Positions 25,802 through 33,796 of a stretch of 64,000 nt of DNA are shown here, piece after piece. The DNA is from DASZIT01 sp036489495 (GTDB lineage Bacteria; Actinomycetota; Acidimicrobiia; Acidimicrobiales; RAAP-2). The DNA lies in contig DASXFR010000015.1 of NCBI GenBank assembly GCA_036489495.1, positions 1 to 64,000 on the forward strand. The letters run 5' to 3'. The translations under genes and the position numbers were made by a program. The notes beneath the pieces were generated by a model. That model had not been told where the DNA came from. It made no database searches and saw nothing but the letters and a program-made list of their open reading frames with translations. Position 1 is the stretch's first letter. The number at the start of each line of letters is the position of its first letter.

Positions 25802-26602
25802 ATGCCACTCGTAACCATCGACAGAGTCCGACCCCATATCGACGTCGTGACCCTCAATCACCCGGACCGGCTCAATTCGATGTCGTTCGCGTTGGTCGGC
25901 GCGTTGTACGCCGCGCTCGACCAGGTGGCGGCCGACAACGACTGCCGGGTGGTAATCCTCACCGGGGCCGGCCGGTCCTTTTGCTCGGGTCTCGAGCTCG
26001 AGAACGCCGGGCTCCCGCCGGGCACCGAAGACCTCGGCCGCCACCAGATGGGCATGCGGGCGATGGAGTTCATGGGCGGCATCGTCCCGGCCATGCGGGC
26101 CATCCCCCAACCCATCATCGCCGCCATCAAGGGACCGGCCTATGGCGGGGGCATGTGTCTTTCCCTGGGGGCGGACATCCGCCTGGCCGGAGAGACGGCG
26201 GTGTTCTGCGGAGCCGGCATCAGCAACGGGCTCACCGGGGCCGAGCTCGGGGTGAGCTGGCTCCTCCCCCGGGCGGTCGGCACCTCCAACGCCGCCGAGA
26301 TCCTCCTGACCGGCAAGCTGGTCGACGCCGCCGAGGCCCTCCGCATCGGCCTGGTGTCGAGGTTGATGCCCGACGATGTGCTGCTCACCACCGCGGTGGA
26401 GATGGCCGAGGGAATGTGCACGTTCAGCCCGTTCGGCCTCGGCCTCACCAAAGAAACCATCTGGGCGTCGCAGGAGGTCGCCAGCCTGCAGGCGGCGGTG
26501 GCGCTGGAGAACCGGACCCAGCTGCTGGCCGGCCACACCGGCAACCTCACCGAGGCGTCGGCTGCGTTCCGGGAAAAACGCCGACCCGTCTACGTCGAGT
26601 AG
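25802..26602 (+). CDS. Enoyl-CoA hydratase/isomerase (crotonase) family protein
   Basis: A 266-residue crotonase. It has VVTLNHPDRLNSMSFAL near the N-terminus, the oxyanion-hole region GAGRSFCSGLELEN, the CoA-binding IAAIKGPAYGGGMCLSLGADIRLA, and GLTGAELGVSWLLPRAVG, which carries the first catalytic-position Glu. The downstream position usually holding the second Glu is AAEILLTGKLVDAAEALRIGLV. It would hydrate or isomerise enoyl-CoA esters in fatty-acid or aromatic catabolism. The ATG at 25802 (MPLVTIDR) follows GAGG; the longer frame adds 12 unlikely residues. Confidence 0.87.
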   Translation: MPLVTIDRVRPHIDVVTLNHPDRLNSMSFALVGALYAALDQVAADNDCRVVILTGAGRSFCSGLELENAGLPPGTEDLGRHQMGMRAMEFMGGIVPAMRAIPQPIIAAIKGPAYGGGMCLSLGADIRLAGETAVFCGAGISNGLTGAELGVSWLLPRAVGTSNAAEILLTGKLVDAAEALRIGLVSRLMPDDVLLTTAVEMAEGMCTFSPFGLGLTKETIWASQEVASLQAAVALENRTQLLAGHTGNLTEASAAFREKRRPVYVE

Positions 26603-26611
26603 GGAGTCGAG

Positions 26612-26839
26612 ATGGCCAAAGCCCGGAGGGGACGTCGGCGCCCGTCGGCGTCCAGCCGTCCTCCCGACCGGGAGGGGCGCGAGCACTGGCGATCCGACGG
26701 GCAACCCAAGACCCGGTTCGCCACCCCGGAGGATGCCAACCGCGCCTCGCTCCGGCTCCGGTTGGAAGAGGGCGCCGACCTCGACCCCTATGAGTGCGGG
26801 TACTGCCACGGGTGGCATCTCGGTACCCGGAGGAAGTGA
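26612..26839 (+). CDS. Small basic CxxC...H protein
   Basis: A 75-residue protein. The first 35 residues are Arg/Ser/Pro-rich. Then comes KTRFATPEDANRASLRLRLEEG, and the C-terminus is DLDPYECGYCHGWHLGTRRK. The YECGYCHGWHLG ending, with CxxC followed by two histidines, looks like a small zinc knuckle found in short actinobacterial hypothetical proteins. It starts nine bases after the crotonase stop. GGGAGTCGAG precedes the ATG, so it is probably cotranscribed. Nucleic-acid binding is plausible but unsupported. Confidence 0.6.
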   Translation: MAKARRGRRRPSASSRPPDREGREHWRSDGQPKTRFATPEDANRASLRLRLEEGADLDPYECGYCHGWHLGTRRK

Positions 26840-26922
26840 GGGTCGAGAGCCGCAACCTCGACCGGTTGAGAGGGGTTAGCCTGTAGGGCTGGCTTTCCTT
26901 CGACCGCCGCACACCGAATCCG

Positions 26923-28149
26923 ATGACCATCACCTCCCCCGACACCGAGACTCACGGTCCCGTCGGCGACGAGGCCACCGCCTCCGCCGACCGGCTGGTG
27001 CGCGGGCTGAGTCTGGCCGTCTTTCTCCAGTGGTTCGGGGCCAGCGCCATCATCCCGATGCTCCCCGAGTACATCCGCCATCGGGGCGGCACCGACTCCC
27101 TGGCCGGGTTGGTGATGGCGGCCTTCTTCGCCGCCGGCGTGCTGTCCCAGTACCCGGCGGGCCGGATCGCCGACCGCGTCGGTCGCCGTCCGGTGCTGGT
27201 CGCCGGCCTGGTGATCTACGCCGTTGCCAGTTTCGGATTTCTGGCCCCGGTCAGCCCGGCCACCGACATCGGGCTCCGCGCCCTTCAGGGGATCGGGGCG
27301 GGTGCCGCCGAAGTCGCGGCGCTGGCCATGGTGTCGGCGGCGGTGGTCGCCCAGCGGCGGGGGAAGGCGTTCGCCTCCATCTACGCGGGTCAGGTGGCCG
27401 GCATGGCCGTCGGGCCCCTCATCGGCAGCATTCTCGGGGTCGACCTGATGTGGACGGTCTTCCTGGCCGCCGGGCTCACCTCGATGGCCGCCTGTGTCCC
27501 CGCCCTTGCCGTCGTCGAGGTCCGGACGCCGTCGGGTACCGCTGACCCCGACCTCGCCCACCCCCGTACTCGCGGAGCCGGCGTCCGGCTGTCGGCGGCG
27601 CTCATCGGGTCACTGCTGGCGTCAGTGGTACTCGGCCTCACCTTCGGGGTCTACGAGATCTGCTGGACGCTCCTCCTCCAGTTGCGGGGCGCGTCGGGCT
27701 GGGAGATCGGCCTGTCGTGGACGCTGTTCGCCGTCCCCTTCGTACTGATGACCCGACCCAGCGGGTGGTTGACCGACCATCTCAACCGCAAGCATCTGGT
27801 CATGGGCGGGCTGACCCTGTCGGTGGTGATGTGCGGGTCGTACCCGTTCCTCCACAATGTTCCGCTGTTGGTGGCGCTCGGAGCCGCCGAGGCGGTGGGT
27901 ATCGCTATCGTGCTCCCGGCCGTCCAGTCACTGCTGGCCCAGACCTCGGATGAGTCGGCGTTCGGGCGAGTCCAAGGCTTGTTCTCCACCAGCCAGATCG
28001 GAGCCGCGGCGGTGGCGGCGGCGGCGGCCGGGGCCCTCTTCGGGGTGGCGGCGTCGTTGCCGTTCGTGATCACTGCGGCGACCGGGATTGCCATCATGGT
28101 GGTGGTTGCCCTGGTCTGGCGATCGGTGGAAGGCGTCGTCCCCCACTGA
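26923..28149 (+). CDS. MFS transporter
   Basis: A 408-residue major facilitator protein with 12 hydrophobic segments. Helix 1 opens LSLAVFLQWFGASAIIPMLPEY. Motif A is GRIADRVGRRPV (about 85-96), and the motif C-like glycine/alanine region GQVAGMAVGPLIGSIL follows. The second half repeats the fold (SGWLTDHLNRKHLVMGGL). It has a 25-residue Thr/Glu-rich cytoplasmic start. The layout is that of drug-proton antiporters, but substrate is unknown. It is convergent with the next minus-strand gene. Confidence 0.85.
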   Translation: MTITSPDTETHGPVGDEATASADRLVRGLSLAVFLQWFGASAIIPMLPEYIRHRGGTDSLAGLVMAAFFAAGVLSQYPAGRIADRVGRRPVLVAGLVIYAVASFGFLAPVSPATDIGLRALQGIGAGAAEVAALAMVSAAVVAQRRGKAFASIYAGQVAGMAVGPLIGSILGVDLMWTVFLAAGLTSMAACVPALAVVEVRTPSGTADPDLAHPRTRGAGVRLSAALIGSLLASVVLGLTFGVYEICWTLLLQLRGASGWEIGLSWTLFAVPFVLMTRPSGWLTDHLNRKHLVMGGLTLSVVMCGSYPFLHNVPLLVALGAAEAVGIAIVLPAVQSLLAQTSDESAFGRVQGLFSTSQIGAAAVAAAAAGALFGVAASLPFVITAATGIAIMVVVALVWRSVEGVVPH

Positions 28150-28157
28150 GCCGGGCT

Positions 28158-28643
28158 TCAGCGAATACCGGCGTACAGCGATGCCCGCCACCGCCCGGTG
28201 GTGGGAACCGCGCAGAGGGCGGTGCCCGCCCGCACCAACCAGTCGACCGCCTCGGCGTCCGAGGAGTCGGCGGCAAGCCGGGCCACCAGGCCGCGTCGAG
28301 GATGATCCTGGGTCATCCGCCAACCGTCGGGAAGCGGGAGCCCCAGGTCCCGGAGCCGGGCCACCACCCTCGGTCCCGAACTGTGCTGGAGTCCGACGGT
28401 GGTCGGCTTCACCGTGCCGTCCGGGTTGTGCATGCCCGGGATCCAGGTGGCGACCGGAACCTTGTGGGGGCTCCCCCCGAAGATGGCCAGCGGCCCGGGG
28501 GGCGGAGGCTCGTCCTCCGGGTCGATGATCGGCCGGAGATTGACCCATCCGATTCCCTCGGCCTTGATCTTGGCCATCCGGTCCAGCAGGTCCCCGACTT
28601 CCCCGGGGACGAACTCCAACTCGTCGGGACGCGCCCGGGTCAC
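28158..28643 (-). CDS. Hypothetical protein coupled to an F420-type oxidoreductase
   Basis: A 161-residue soluble protein, not recognised. It starts VTRARPDELEFVPGEVGDLL from a GTG at 28643, with GAGGGGA six bases upstream. It continues DRMAKIKAEGIGWVNLRPII and PEDEPPPPGPLAIFGGSPHK. The remainder (VPVATWIPGMHNPDGT, VGLQHSSGPRVVARL, LPDGWRMTQDHPRRGLV) is conserved-looking, rich in Pro/Gly/Trp, with no membrane segment. It starts ten bases after the LLM oxidoreductase stop and belongs to that operon (nitroreductase, LLM enzyme, this gene). A role alongside the flavin/F420 enzymes is inferred from position only. Confidence 0.65.
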   Translation of the reverse strand: MTRARPDELEFVPGEVGDLLDRMAKIKAEGIGWVNLRPIIDPEDEPPPPGPLAIFGGSPHKVPVATWIPGMHNPDGTVKPTTVGLQHSSGPRVVARLRDLGLPLPDGWRMTQDHPRRGLVARLAADSSDAEAVDWLVRAGTALCAVPTTGRWRASLYAGIR

Positions 28644-28653
28644 GTTGATCCCC

Positions 28654-29544
28654 TCACGTCTGCAGGTCGATGACGCCGTCAGCCAACAGCTCGAGCTCGG
28701 CCCGCCAGGAATGCGGGGGCTGGATCGGCCGGACCACGAACTTCGAGAACCCGACGTCGAGGAAGGCCTCCATCTGGTCGCGCAACCCGTCGATGCCCAC
28801 CGGGACCACCAGCGCCGGATCGACTCCCCGGCGCTGGGCGGCCATGGCCTGGGCCATCTTCGGGGTGATGGGGTGATGGGAATAGGCGATGGCCACACCG
28901 AAGTGCTCGGGGCTGATGACCCGTCCCTCCTCGTCGGCCGCCTCCTCGATCACCGAGGCGGCCTCGGCCACCTGGTCGGGGGTGCAGAGCGAGGGCAGCC
29001 ACCCGTCGGCGAAGCGACCGCACCGCCGAAGGGCGGCCGGGACCATCCCACCGGTCCAGAATTCCAACGGCTGCTGCAGCGGGGTCGGCGACACGCAGAC
29101 GTCGTCGAAATCGGCCGACTCGCCGTGGTGGGACACCGTCTCTCCCGTCCACAGGTGGCGGAGCAGGGGCAGCATCTCGTCCATCAGCCGGCCCTTGTCC
29201 GGGCCGGGGACGCCGACCGCTCCCGCCTCCGGATGAATGGGTATGCCGGGCACGAAGGTGGTCAGCAGCCGACCGCCCGACAGCACGTCCAAGGTGGCCA
29301 GCTCCTTGGCCAGCCGGACCGGATTGCGCCCGGGCAACACCATGGTGGTGCCGAGCTTGAGCCGGGGGTTGTGGGCGGCGGCGAAGGCCAGCGCGGTCAG
29401 CGGTTCGATGGTGGGAGTGGTCAGGACCTCGGGCAACCAGATCGAATCGAACCCGAGCTCGTCGATGTCGTCGACCAGATGGGCGAAGCCCTGCTGGTCG
29501 GGAAGTGCGGGGGCTCCGAGGCTCACTCCGACCCGGACCTTCAT
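28654..29544 (-). CDS. LLM-class (luciferase-like, probably F420-dependent) oxidoreductase
   Basis: A 296-residue TIM-barrel enzyme of the luciferase-like monooxygenase group. Its landmarks are VGVSLGAPALPDQQG, ELGFDSIWLPEVLTTPTIEPL (about 30-50), KLGTTMVLPGRNPVRLAKELATLDVLSGGRL in consecutive strands and helices, and EFWTGGMVPAALRRCGRFADGWLP. In actinobacteria such proteins mostly use F420H2 rather than FMN. The substrate is unknown. The ATG overlaps the nitroreductase stop by four bases, and a downstream hypothetical follows after nine bases, forming a three-gene operon. Confidence 0.87.
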   Translation of the reverse strand: MKVRVGVSLGAPALPDQQGFAHLVDDIDELGFDSIWLPEVLTTPTIEPLTALAFAAAHNPRLKLGTTMVLPGRNPVRLAKELATLDVLSGGRLLTTFVPGIPIHPEAGAVGVPGPDKGRLMDEMLPLLRHLWTGETVSHHGESADFDDVCVSPTPLQQPLEFWTGGMVPAALRRCGRFADGWLPSLCTPDQVAEAASVIEEAADEEGRVISPEHFGVAIAYSHHPITPKMAQAMAAQRRGVDPALVVPVGIDGLRDQMEAFLDVGFSKFVVRPIQPPHSWRAELELLADGVIDLQT

Positions 29545-30233
29545 GGCGTCCCGAACCCGGGCCCGTCGAACCGGTCAACGGTGGTGAATGACTCGACCGG
29601 GTCGCGTCGCAGCTTGGTGGGTTGGTGGACCGGATAGCCGAGCGCCAGCACCCCGGCGACCGACAGATGGTCGGGCACCCCCAGAGCCGCCTTCACGGCG
29701 TCCTCCCGTCGCACCACCATGGTGGTCATGACCCCAGCCAGCCCCTCCTCCCGGGCGGCCAACAGGATGCTCCAGGCGAAGGGGTACACCGAGGCGCCAC
29801 CCACCAGGGTGTAGTGGTCGACGTCCCGGTCGACGGTAGCCAACTTGGTGAGGTCGGCCAGCAGCACCAACATCACCGGAACCGAGTCGAGCTGTTCGGC
29901 GAACCCGGCCGGGGCATCCGCCGCCGCCCGGGCGATGGCTTCGGCCTCGGTCAGCGCCTGGGTTTCGCGATCCCGGTCGGTGACTGCCGCCCACGGGGTG
30001 AGACCCGCCCGGAGCTGGGCCAGGTACTCGTACCAGCCGGGCAGGTAGCAGTCGCGGAGCTGGCGCCGGACGGCCGGATCCTTGACCACCACCACCCGCC
30101 ACGCCTGGCGATTGCCGCCGTTGGGGGCGAACCGGGCGATGTCGAGAATTCGGAAGACGACGTCGTCGGCCACCTCGGTCGGCTCGAAGTCCCGTACCGC
30201 TCCAGTCGTTCGCAGCCCGACGCCCAGTTCCAT
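29541..30233 (-). CDS. Nitroreductase family protein
   Basis: A 230-residue flavin protein of the nitroreductase fold. It contains ARFAPNGGNRQAWRVVVVKD (about 33-52), the FMN-binding N-terminal signature, and a C-terminal VGGASVYPFAWSILLAAREEGLAG segment. It closes with ALGYPVHQPTKLRRDP. These enzymes reduce quinones, nitro groups or enones with NAD(P)H and FMN, and some actinobacterial relatives act in cofactor or halide metabolism. It is the first gene of the three-gene unit with the LLM enzyme, so paired flavin/deazaflavin chemistry is likely. The ATG is at 30233; a 68-base gap separates it from the peroxiredoxin. Confidence 0.85.
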   Translation of the reverse strand: MELGVGLRTTGAVRDFEPTEVADDVVFRILDIARFAPNGGNRQAWRVVVVKDPAVRRQLRDCYLPGWYEYLAQLRAGLTPWAAVTDRDRETQALTEAEAIARAAADAPAGFAEQLDSVPVMLVLLADLTKLATVDRDVDHYTLVGGASVYPFAWSILLAAREEGLAGVMTTMVVRREDAVKAALGVPDHLSVAGVLALGYPVHQPTKLRRDPVESFTTVDRFDGPGFGTP

Positions 30234-30301
30234 CTGCCCGACGGTAGTGGGATCGACGGTTGCGTGTGCAGTAGCGGTGGCGAGTTGGGCCCGGCCGGTG
30301 T

Positions 30302-30784
30302 CTAGAGGACCTCGAGGATGGCATCGGCGGCGCTGACCGACAGGCCGGCGCCCGGCTCGACGTTCAAGGCGGTGACCACCCCGTCCTCGATGACGGCGGC
30401 ATAACGCTGCGAGCGGGTCCCGAGGCCGAACCCGCTGCCGTCCATCTCCAGACCGACGGCCTGGGTGAACTCACCGTTGCCGTCGGCCAGCATCACGATC
30501 TTGTCTCCGACCCCTTGGGCGTCGCCCCAGGCACCCATCACGAAGGGGTCGTTGACCGAGATACAGGCAACGGTGTCGACCCCCTTGGCCTTCAGGTCGT
30601 CGTAGCGGATGAGGTAGCTCGGAAGGTGGTAGTCCGAGCAGGTCGGGGTGAAGGCTCCCGGGACCGCGAACAGCACGACCTTCCCCTTGCCCAGGACTTC
30701 ACCGGTCTGCACCGGGAGAGGGCCCTCGGTCCCCATCGTCATCACTTTCACATCGGGAATCGGGTCGCCGACCGACAACGTCAT
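30302..30784 (-). CDS. Peroxiredoxin (Prx5-like)
   Basis: A 160-residue atypical peroxiredoxin of the Prx5/redoxin group. The peroxidatic cysteine is in the signature VPGAFTPTCSDYHLPSY (Cys about 49), with Thr and Pro of the PxxxT/SxxC motif intact. VACISVNDPFVMGAWG follows, then LADGNGEFTQAVGLEMD. It reduces hydrogen peroxide and alkyl hydroperoxides using thioredoxin- or glutaredoxin-type donors. The start overlaps the NhaA stop by four bases, making an NhaA-peroxiredoxin pair, an unusual partnership. Length is normal. Confidence 0.9.
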   Translation of the reverse strand: MTLSVGDPIPDVKVMTMGTEGPLPVQTGEVLGKGKVVLFAVPGAFTPTCSDYHLPSYLIRYDDLKAKGVDTVACISVNDPFVMGAWGDAQGVGDKIVMLADGNGEFTQAVGLEMDGSGFGLGTRSQRYAAVIEDGVVTALNVEPGAGLSVSAADAILEVL

Positions 30785-32034
30785 GGGGTCTCTCCTCGTG
30801 TTGGCTGACGGCCCCGCCAGGCGGTCCCCCGGGTGGGGTCGGCCGTCGAGGTCAGCTTACGCGCGGTGGTCAGGATCACCGCCCCGACCACGAACGCCGC
30901 CACCGAGCCGGCCAGCAGGCCGACGGTGGTGACGTCCACCAGTTGGGGATGGCTGGAGAAGGCCTGCTCGGCAATGAGCAGCGGGACGGTGAACCCGATC
31001 CCGGCGAGGGCGGCTCCCCCGGCCACATGGATCCAGCGGACCCCCTCGGGGAGGCGTCCCCATCCGAGACCGACCACCGCCAGGCAGGCCAAGGTGATAC
31101 CGCCCAGCTTTCCCACCACCCGGGCGATGACGACGCCCACGAATACCGCGGTGGCACCCGGGTGGTGCAGGATCGAGGAGTCGATCCGGACCCCGGCATT
31201 GGCCAGCGCGAACACCGGAAGCACCAGATAGGCGGAGATCGGGGCGATGGCGTCCTCCAGACGACCGGCCGGACCCGGGCCGGCGGTAGCCGGCGCACCG
31301 GGGATGAGTACCCCGACGACCACGCCGGCCAGTGCCGGTTCGACGCCGCCGGCGGCCAGCAGTATCCAGAGCGCCACCCCGCCCACCAGGTAGGGCCAGG
31401 CCGGGTGCAAACCCTGTCGGCGGGCCAGCACCATGGCGGCACACACCACCGCAGCCCCCAATAGAGCCGGGAGATGGGTCTGGCTGGAATAGAACAGCAC
31501 CAGCACCAGCACCGAGCCAATGTCGTCGGCCACCGCCAGGGTCAACAGGAACAACCGCAGTCCGGGGGGCACCCATCGACCCAACAGGGCCAGCGCCCCG
31601 AGGGCGAAGGCGATGTCGGTGGCCATCGGGATACCCCAACCGGTAGCGCCGGGCCCGGTGTGGACGATGAGGGCGTAGACCAACCCGGCGCCGGCCATGC
31701 CGCCAGCTGCCCCGACCAGCGGAACGATGGCGGTGCGGACGTCGGCCAACTCACCATCCCGACGTTCGCGAGCGATCTCGAGTCCGACGACCAGAAAGAA
31801 GACGGCCATTAACCCGCCGTTCACCCACTCGCGCACATTGGTGAACCCGGCCAGCTGATGACCGTCGAGGTGGACGGCGTGATTCCACAGCTGTAGGTAG
31901 GCGCGCCGCCAGGGACTGTTGGCCCACGCCAGGGCCAGCCCAGCGGCGACGGTGAGCACCACGCCCCCGGCTACATCCGAGCGCAAGAAGGAAGCCGCCG
32001 CAGTTGAGACCCGCTGGGATCGCACGAAGTTCAA
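30781..32034 (-). CDS. nhaA: Na+/H+ antiporter NhaA
   Basis: A 417-residue NhaA antiporter with 12 hydrophobic segments. The diagnostic ATDIAFALGALALLG and TLAVADDIGSVLVLVLFYS are present; the adjacent aspartates of VADDIG correspond to the ion-binding Asp163/Asp164 of E. coli NhaA. FLVVGLEIARERRDGEL is also standard. It exports sodium in exchange for protons across the inner membrane. The open frame begins with TTG at 32034 (LNFVRSQRVSTAAASFL). No ribosome-binding site is obvious, so an internal GTG at 32025 is possible. The downstream peroxiredoxin is coupled. Confidence 0.92.
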   Translation of the reverse strand: MNFVRSQRVSTAAASFLRSDVAGGVVLTVAAGLALAWANSPWRRAYLQLWNHAVHLDGHQLAGFTNVREWVNGGLMAVFFLVVGLEIARERRDGELADVRTAIVPLVGAAGGMAGAGLVYALIVHTGPGATGWGIPMATDIAFALGALALLGRWVPPGLRLFLLTLAVADDIGSVLVLVLFYSSQTHLPALLGAAVVCAAMVLARRQGLHPAWPYLVGGVALWILLAAGGVEPALAGVVVGVLIPGAPATAGPGPAGRLEDAIAPISAYLVLPVFALANAGVRIDSSILHHPGATAVFVGVVIARVVGKLGGITLACLAVVGLGWGRLPEGVRWIHVAGGAALAGIGFTVPLLIAEQAFSSHPQLVDVTTVGLLAGSVAAFVVGAVILTTARKLTSTADPTRGTAWRGRQPTRGETP

Positions 32035-32112
32035 CGGGTCAACCCCACCGGCTCACGTTAACGGCTCGGTTGACGACGGCGTGAAGCCGCCCCCGTCGCA
32101 TCCAGGCGAAGC

Positions 32113-33036
32113 CTAGATGGCAGCCATGGCGGAGATGATCGGGGCGAACCGCTCGATGGAGGCGAGTTGCTTGGCGCGGGTGTCGCCGGGGAACCCGACC
32201 GTCACCCAGTGGACGCCGATCTCGGCCAGCCCGGCGAGGGTGGCGATCACCGAGCCGTCGTCCTGGTCGACGGTGCCGATGTCGGACAGGCCCACCGGGG
32301 CGAATACGACGGTCAGGGGTTGGGTCCGCCCAATCGACTCGGCATACTCGGTGGCGTACGCCAGCTCCCGGGCCAGATCCGCCGATGTCTCCAGCACCGC
32401 CGTCTTGGTGTACTTGGCCAAACCGGGTGGATTGGGGAACGGGCACCACCCGTCGCCCAACTCCACCGCCCGCCGGATGGCCCGACGGCTGTTGCCCCCG
32501 ATCCAGATGACCGGGTGGGGCTGTTGGACCGGAACCGGCAACATGGTGTTGCCCGGCGCCTGGAAGAACTCGCCGTTCCAGGTCACGCTCTCCCCCGTCC
32601 AGGCGGCCTTCATGGCCCGGATGGCTTCGTCGGTGCGCTCGCCCCGATCCGCGAACGGCACCCCGAGGGCGGTGAACTCCGGTTCGAGGTAGCCGGCTCC
32701 GGTCCCGATGGTCACCCGCCCTCCGCTCAACACGTCGAGGCTGGCGATTCCCTTGGCGGCCATGAACGGATTCCGGTAGGCGAGGATGAACAGGTTGGTG
32801 TGCAGCCGGATCTTCGAAGTGGCGGCGGCGGCGAACGACAGCGCCACCATTGGGTCGAGGGCGTGGTGGCCGCCGTGGGCCAGCCAGTTGTCGCCCGGGA
32901 ACGGATGCTCGGTGGTGAACACCGCCCCGAACCCCACCGCCTCGGCCGCCGACGCCAGTTCGCCGATGGCGCCGGGTGACAGGAACTCGTCGCCGCGGTC
33001 CACCCGGTGGGTTGGAAGTCGTACCGACATCTGCAC
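32113..33036 (-). CDS. LLM-class F420-dependent oxidoreductase (TIGR03619-like)
   Basis: A roughly 307-residue luciferase-like enzyme. It opens MSVRLPTHRVDRGDEFLSPG, then has FGAVFTTEHPFPGDNWLAHG and KIRLHTNLFILAYRNPFMAAKG, followed by IASLDVLSGGRVTIGTGAGYLEPEFTALG in consecutive blocks and HPVIWIGGNSRRAIRRAVE. The histidine-rich TEHPFP segment is typical of F420 enzymes acting on hydrophobic or aromatic substrates. The GTG at 33036 is used because GAGGGGG lies about 11 bases before it; ATG at 33030 is nearly equivalent. It is the last gene of the 32-37 kb minus-strand run. Confidence 0.85.
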   Translation of the reverse strand: MQMSVRLPTHRVDRGDEFLSPGAIGELASAAEAVGFGAVFTTEHPFPGDNWLAHGGHHALDPMVALSFAAAATSKIRLHTNLFILAYRNPFMAAKGIASLDVLSGGRVTIGTGAGYLEPEFTALGVPFADRGERTDEAIRAMKAAWTGESVTWNGEFFQAPGNTMLPVPVQQPHPVIWIGGNSRRAIRRAVELGDGWCPFPNPPGLAKYTKTAVLETSADLARELAYATEYAESIGRTQPLTVVFAPVGLSDIGTVDQDDGSVIATLAGLAEIGVHWVTVGFPGDTRAKQLASIERFAPIISAMAAI

Positions 33037-33082
33037 AGCGGTCACCGCCCCCTCGATCGATAGTGTCAACCGGTACGACCGG

Positions 33083-33232
33083 CTAGTGCTCGCCACCGTC
33101 CAAGACGGTGTCGACGATCCGGTCGCACCGGCGGCACCAGGCGGCATGAGACGAGCGGTCGCTCGGATGGACGAGCCCGCCACACCGACCGCACCGGTGG
33201 ATGATCGGAGATTCCCTGGCGCTGGTGGTCAT
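33083..33232 (-). CDS. Small zinc-ribbon protein
   Basis: A 49-residue frame from the ATG at 33232 contains two CxxC pairs in HRCGRCGGLVHPSDRS and AWCRRCDRIVD, the spacing of a miniature zinc ribbon, and ends DTVLDGGEH. Longer versions of the frame add sequence unlike any protein. No clear ribosome-binding site precedes the ATG. The composition and the paired cysteines suggest a real small DNA- or protein-binding ribbon, but the evidence is limited to these motifs. Confidence 0.5.
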   Translation of the reverse strand: MTTSARESPIIHRCGRCGGLVHPSDRSSHAAWCRRCDRIVDTVLDGGEH

Positions 33233-33353
33233 GAGATGGTCAGTCTGGCATACGCCATGTGCGGGGCGAAAGTTACCGACGGTGCCGGGGTGACGTCGCA
33301 TTGCCGCCCAAATCGGGCTCCATGCTCCGGTCGCCGCGCATCGTGTTCGAGGT

Positions 33354-33788
33354 TCAATCTCCGCGAACACCCGGTCCCTTGATCCACTCGGGCAGCCGGC
33401 TGGCCTTTCCCCCGGCATCGACCGCCCCGTGCACGGTCACCGCGGTGGCGCAGGGCTCGGCGTCCACCGCCAGCAGATAGCCGATCTGGAAGGTGGTGCC
33501 GGTCACGTTGCCCACCATCAGCGATATGTCGACCACCTCGTCGAATTTCAGGGCCCGCCGGTACTGGACGAACGACTCCAACACCGCGAAGTCGGATCCG
33601 TCCGCCCTGACTTCGTCGTACGGATGGCCGATGGCTCGCAGGAACTCGACCCGGGCCACCTCGAGATACAACAGGTAGGCGGCATGGTGGACGACGCCCA
33701 TGGCATCCGTCTCGGAGAACCGGGTGCGCAGGCGGTGGGTGAACTGATAGCCGGCCGGGTCGGTCGACGGGACGAGGGCGAGTCTCAC
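33354..33788 (-). CDS. Acyl-CoA thioesterase (4-hydroxybenzoyl-CoA thioesterase/YbgC type hotdog)
   Basis: A 144-residue hotdog-fold thioesterase. The catalytic signature is RTRFSETDAMGVVHHAAYLLYLEVARVEFL in two adjacent parts (about 19-50), with the Asp of ETDAMGVVHH at the active site as in YbgC/4HBT enzymes. The beta-sheet core FAVLESFVQYRRALKFDEVV follows. It cleaves small acyl- or aroyl-CoA esters. The GTG at 33788 is nine bases after the preceding gene's stop, so the genes are cotranscribed. The substrate is presumably a catabolic CoA ester. Confidence 0.85.
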   Translation of the reverse strand: MRLALVPSTDPAGYQFTHRLRTRFSETDAMGVVHHAAYLLYLEVARVEFLRAIGHPYDEVRADGSDFAVLESFVQYRRALKFDEVVDISLMVGNVTGTTFQIGYLLAVDAEPCATAVTVHGAVDAGGKASRLPEWIKGPGVRGD

Positions 33789-33796
33789 CGCGGGCG

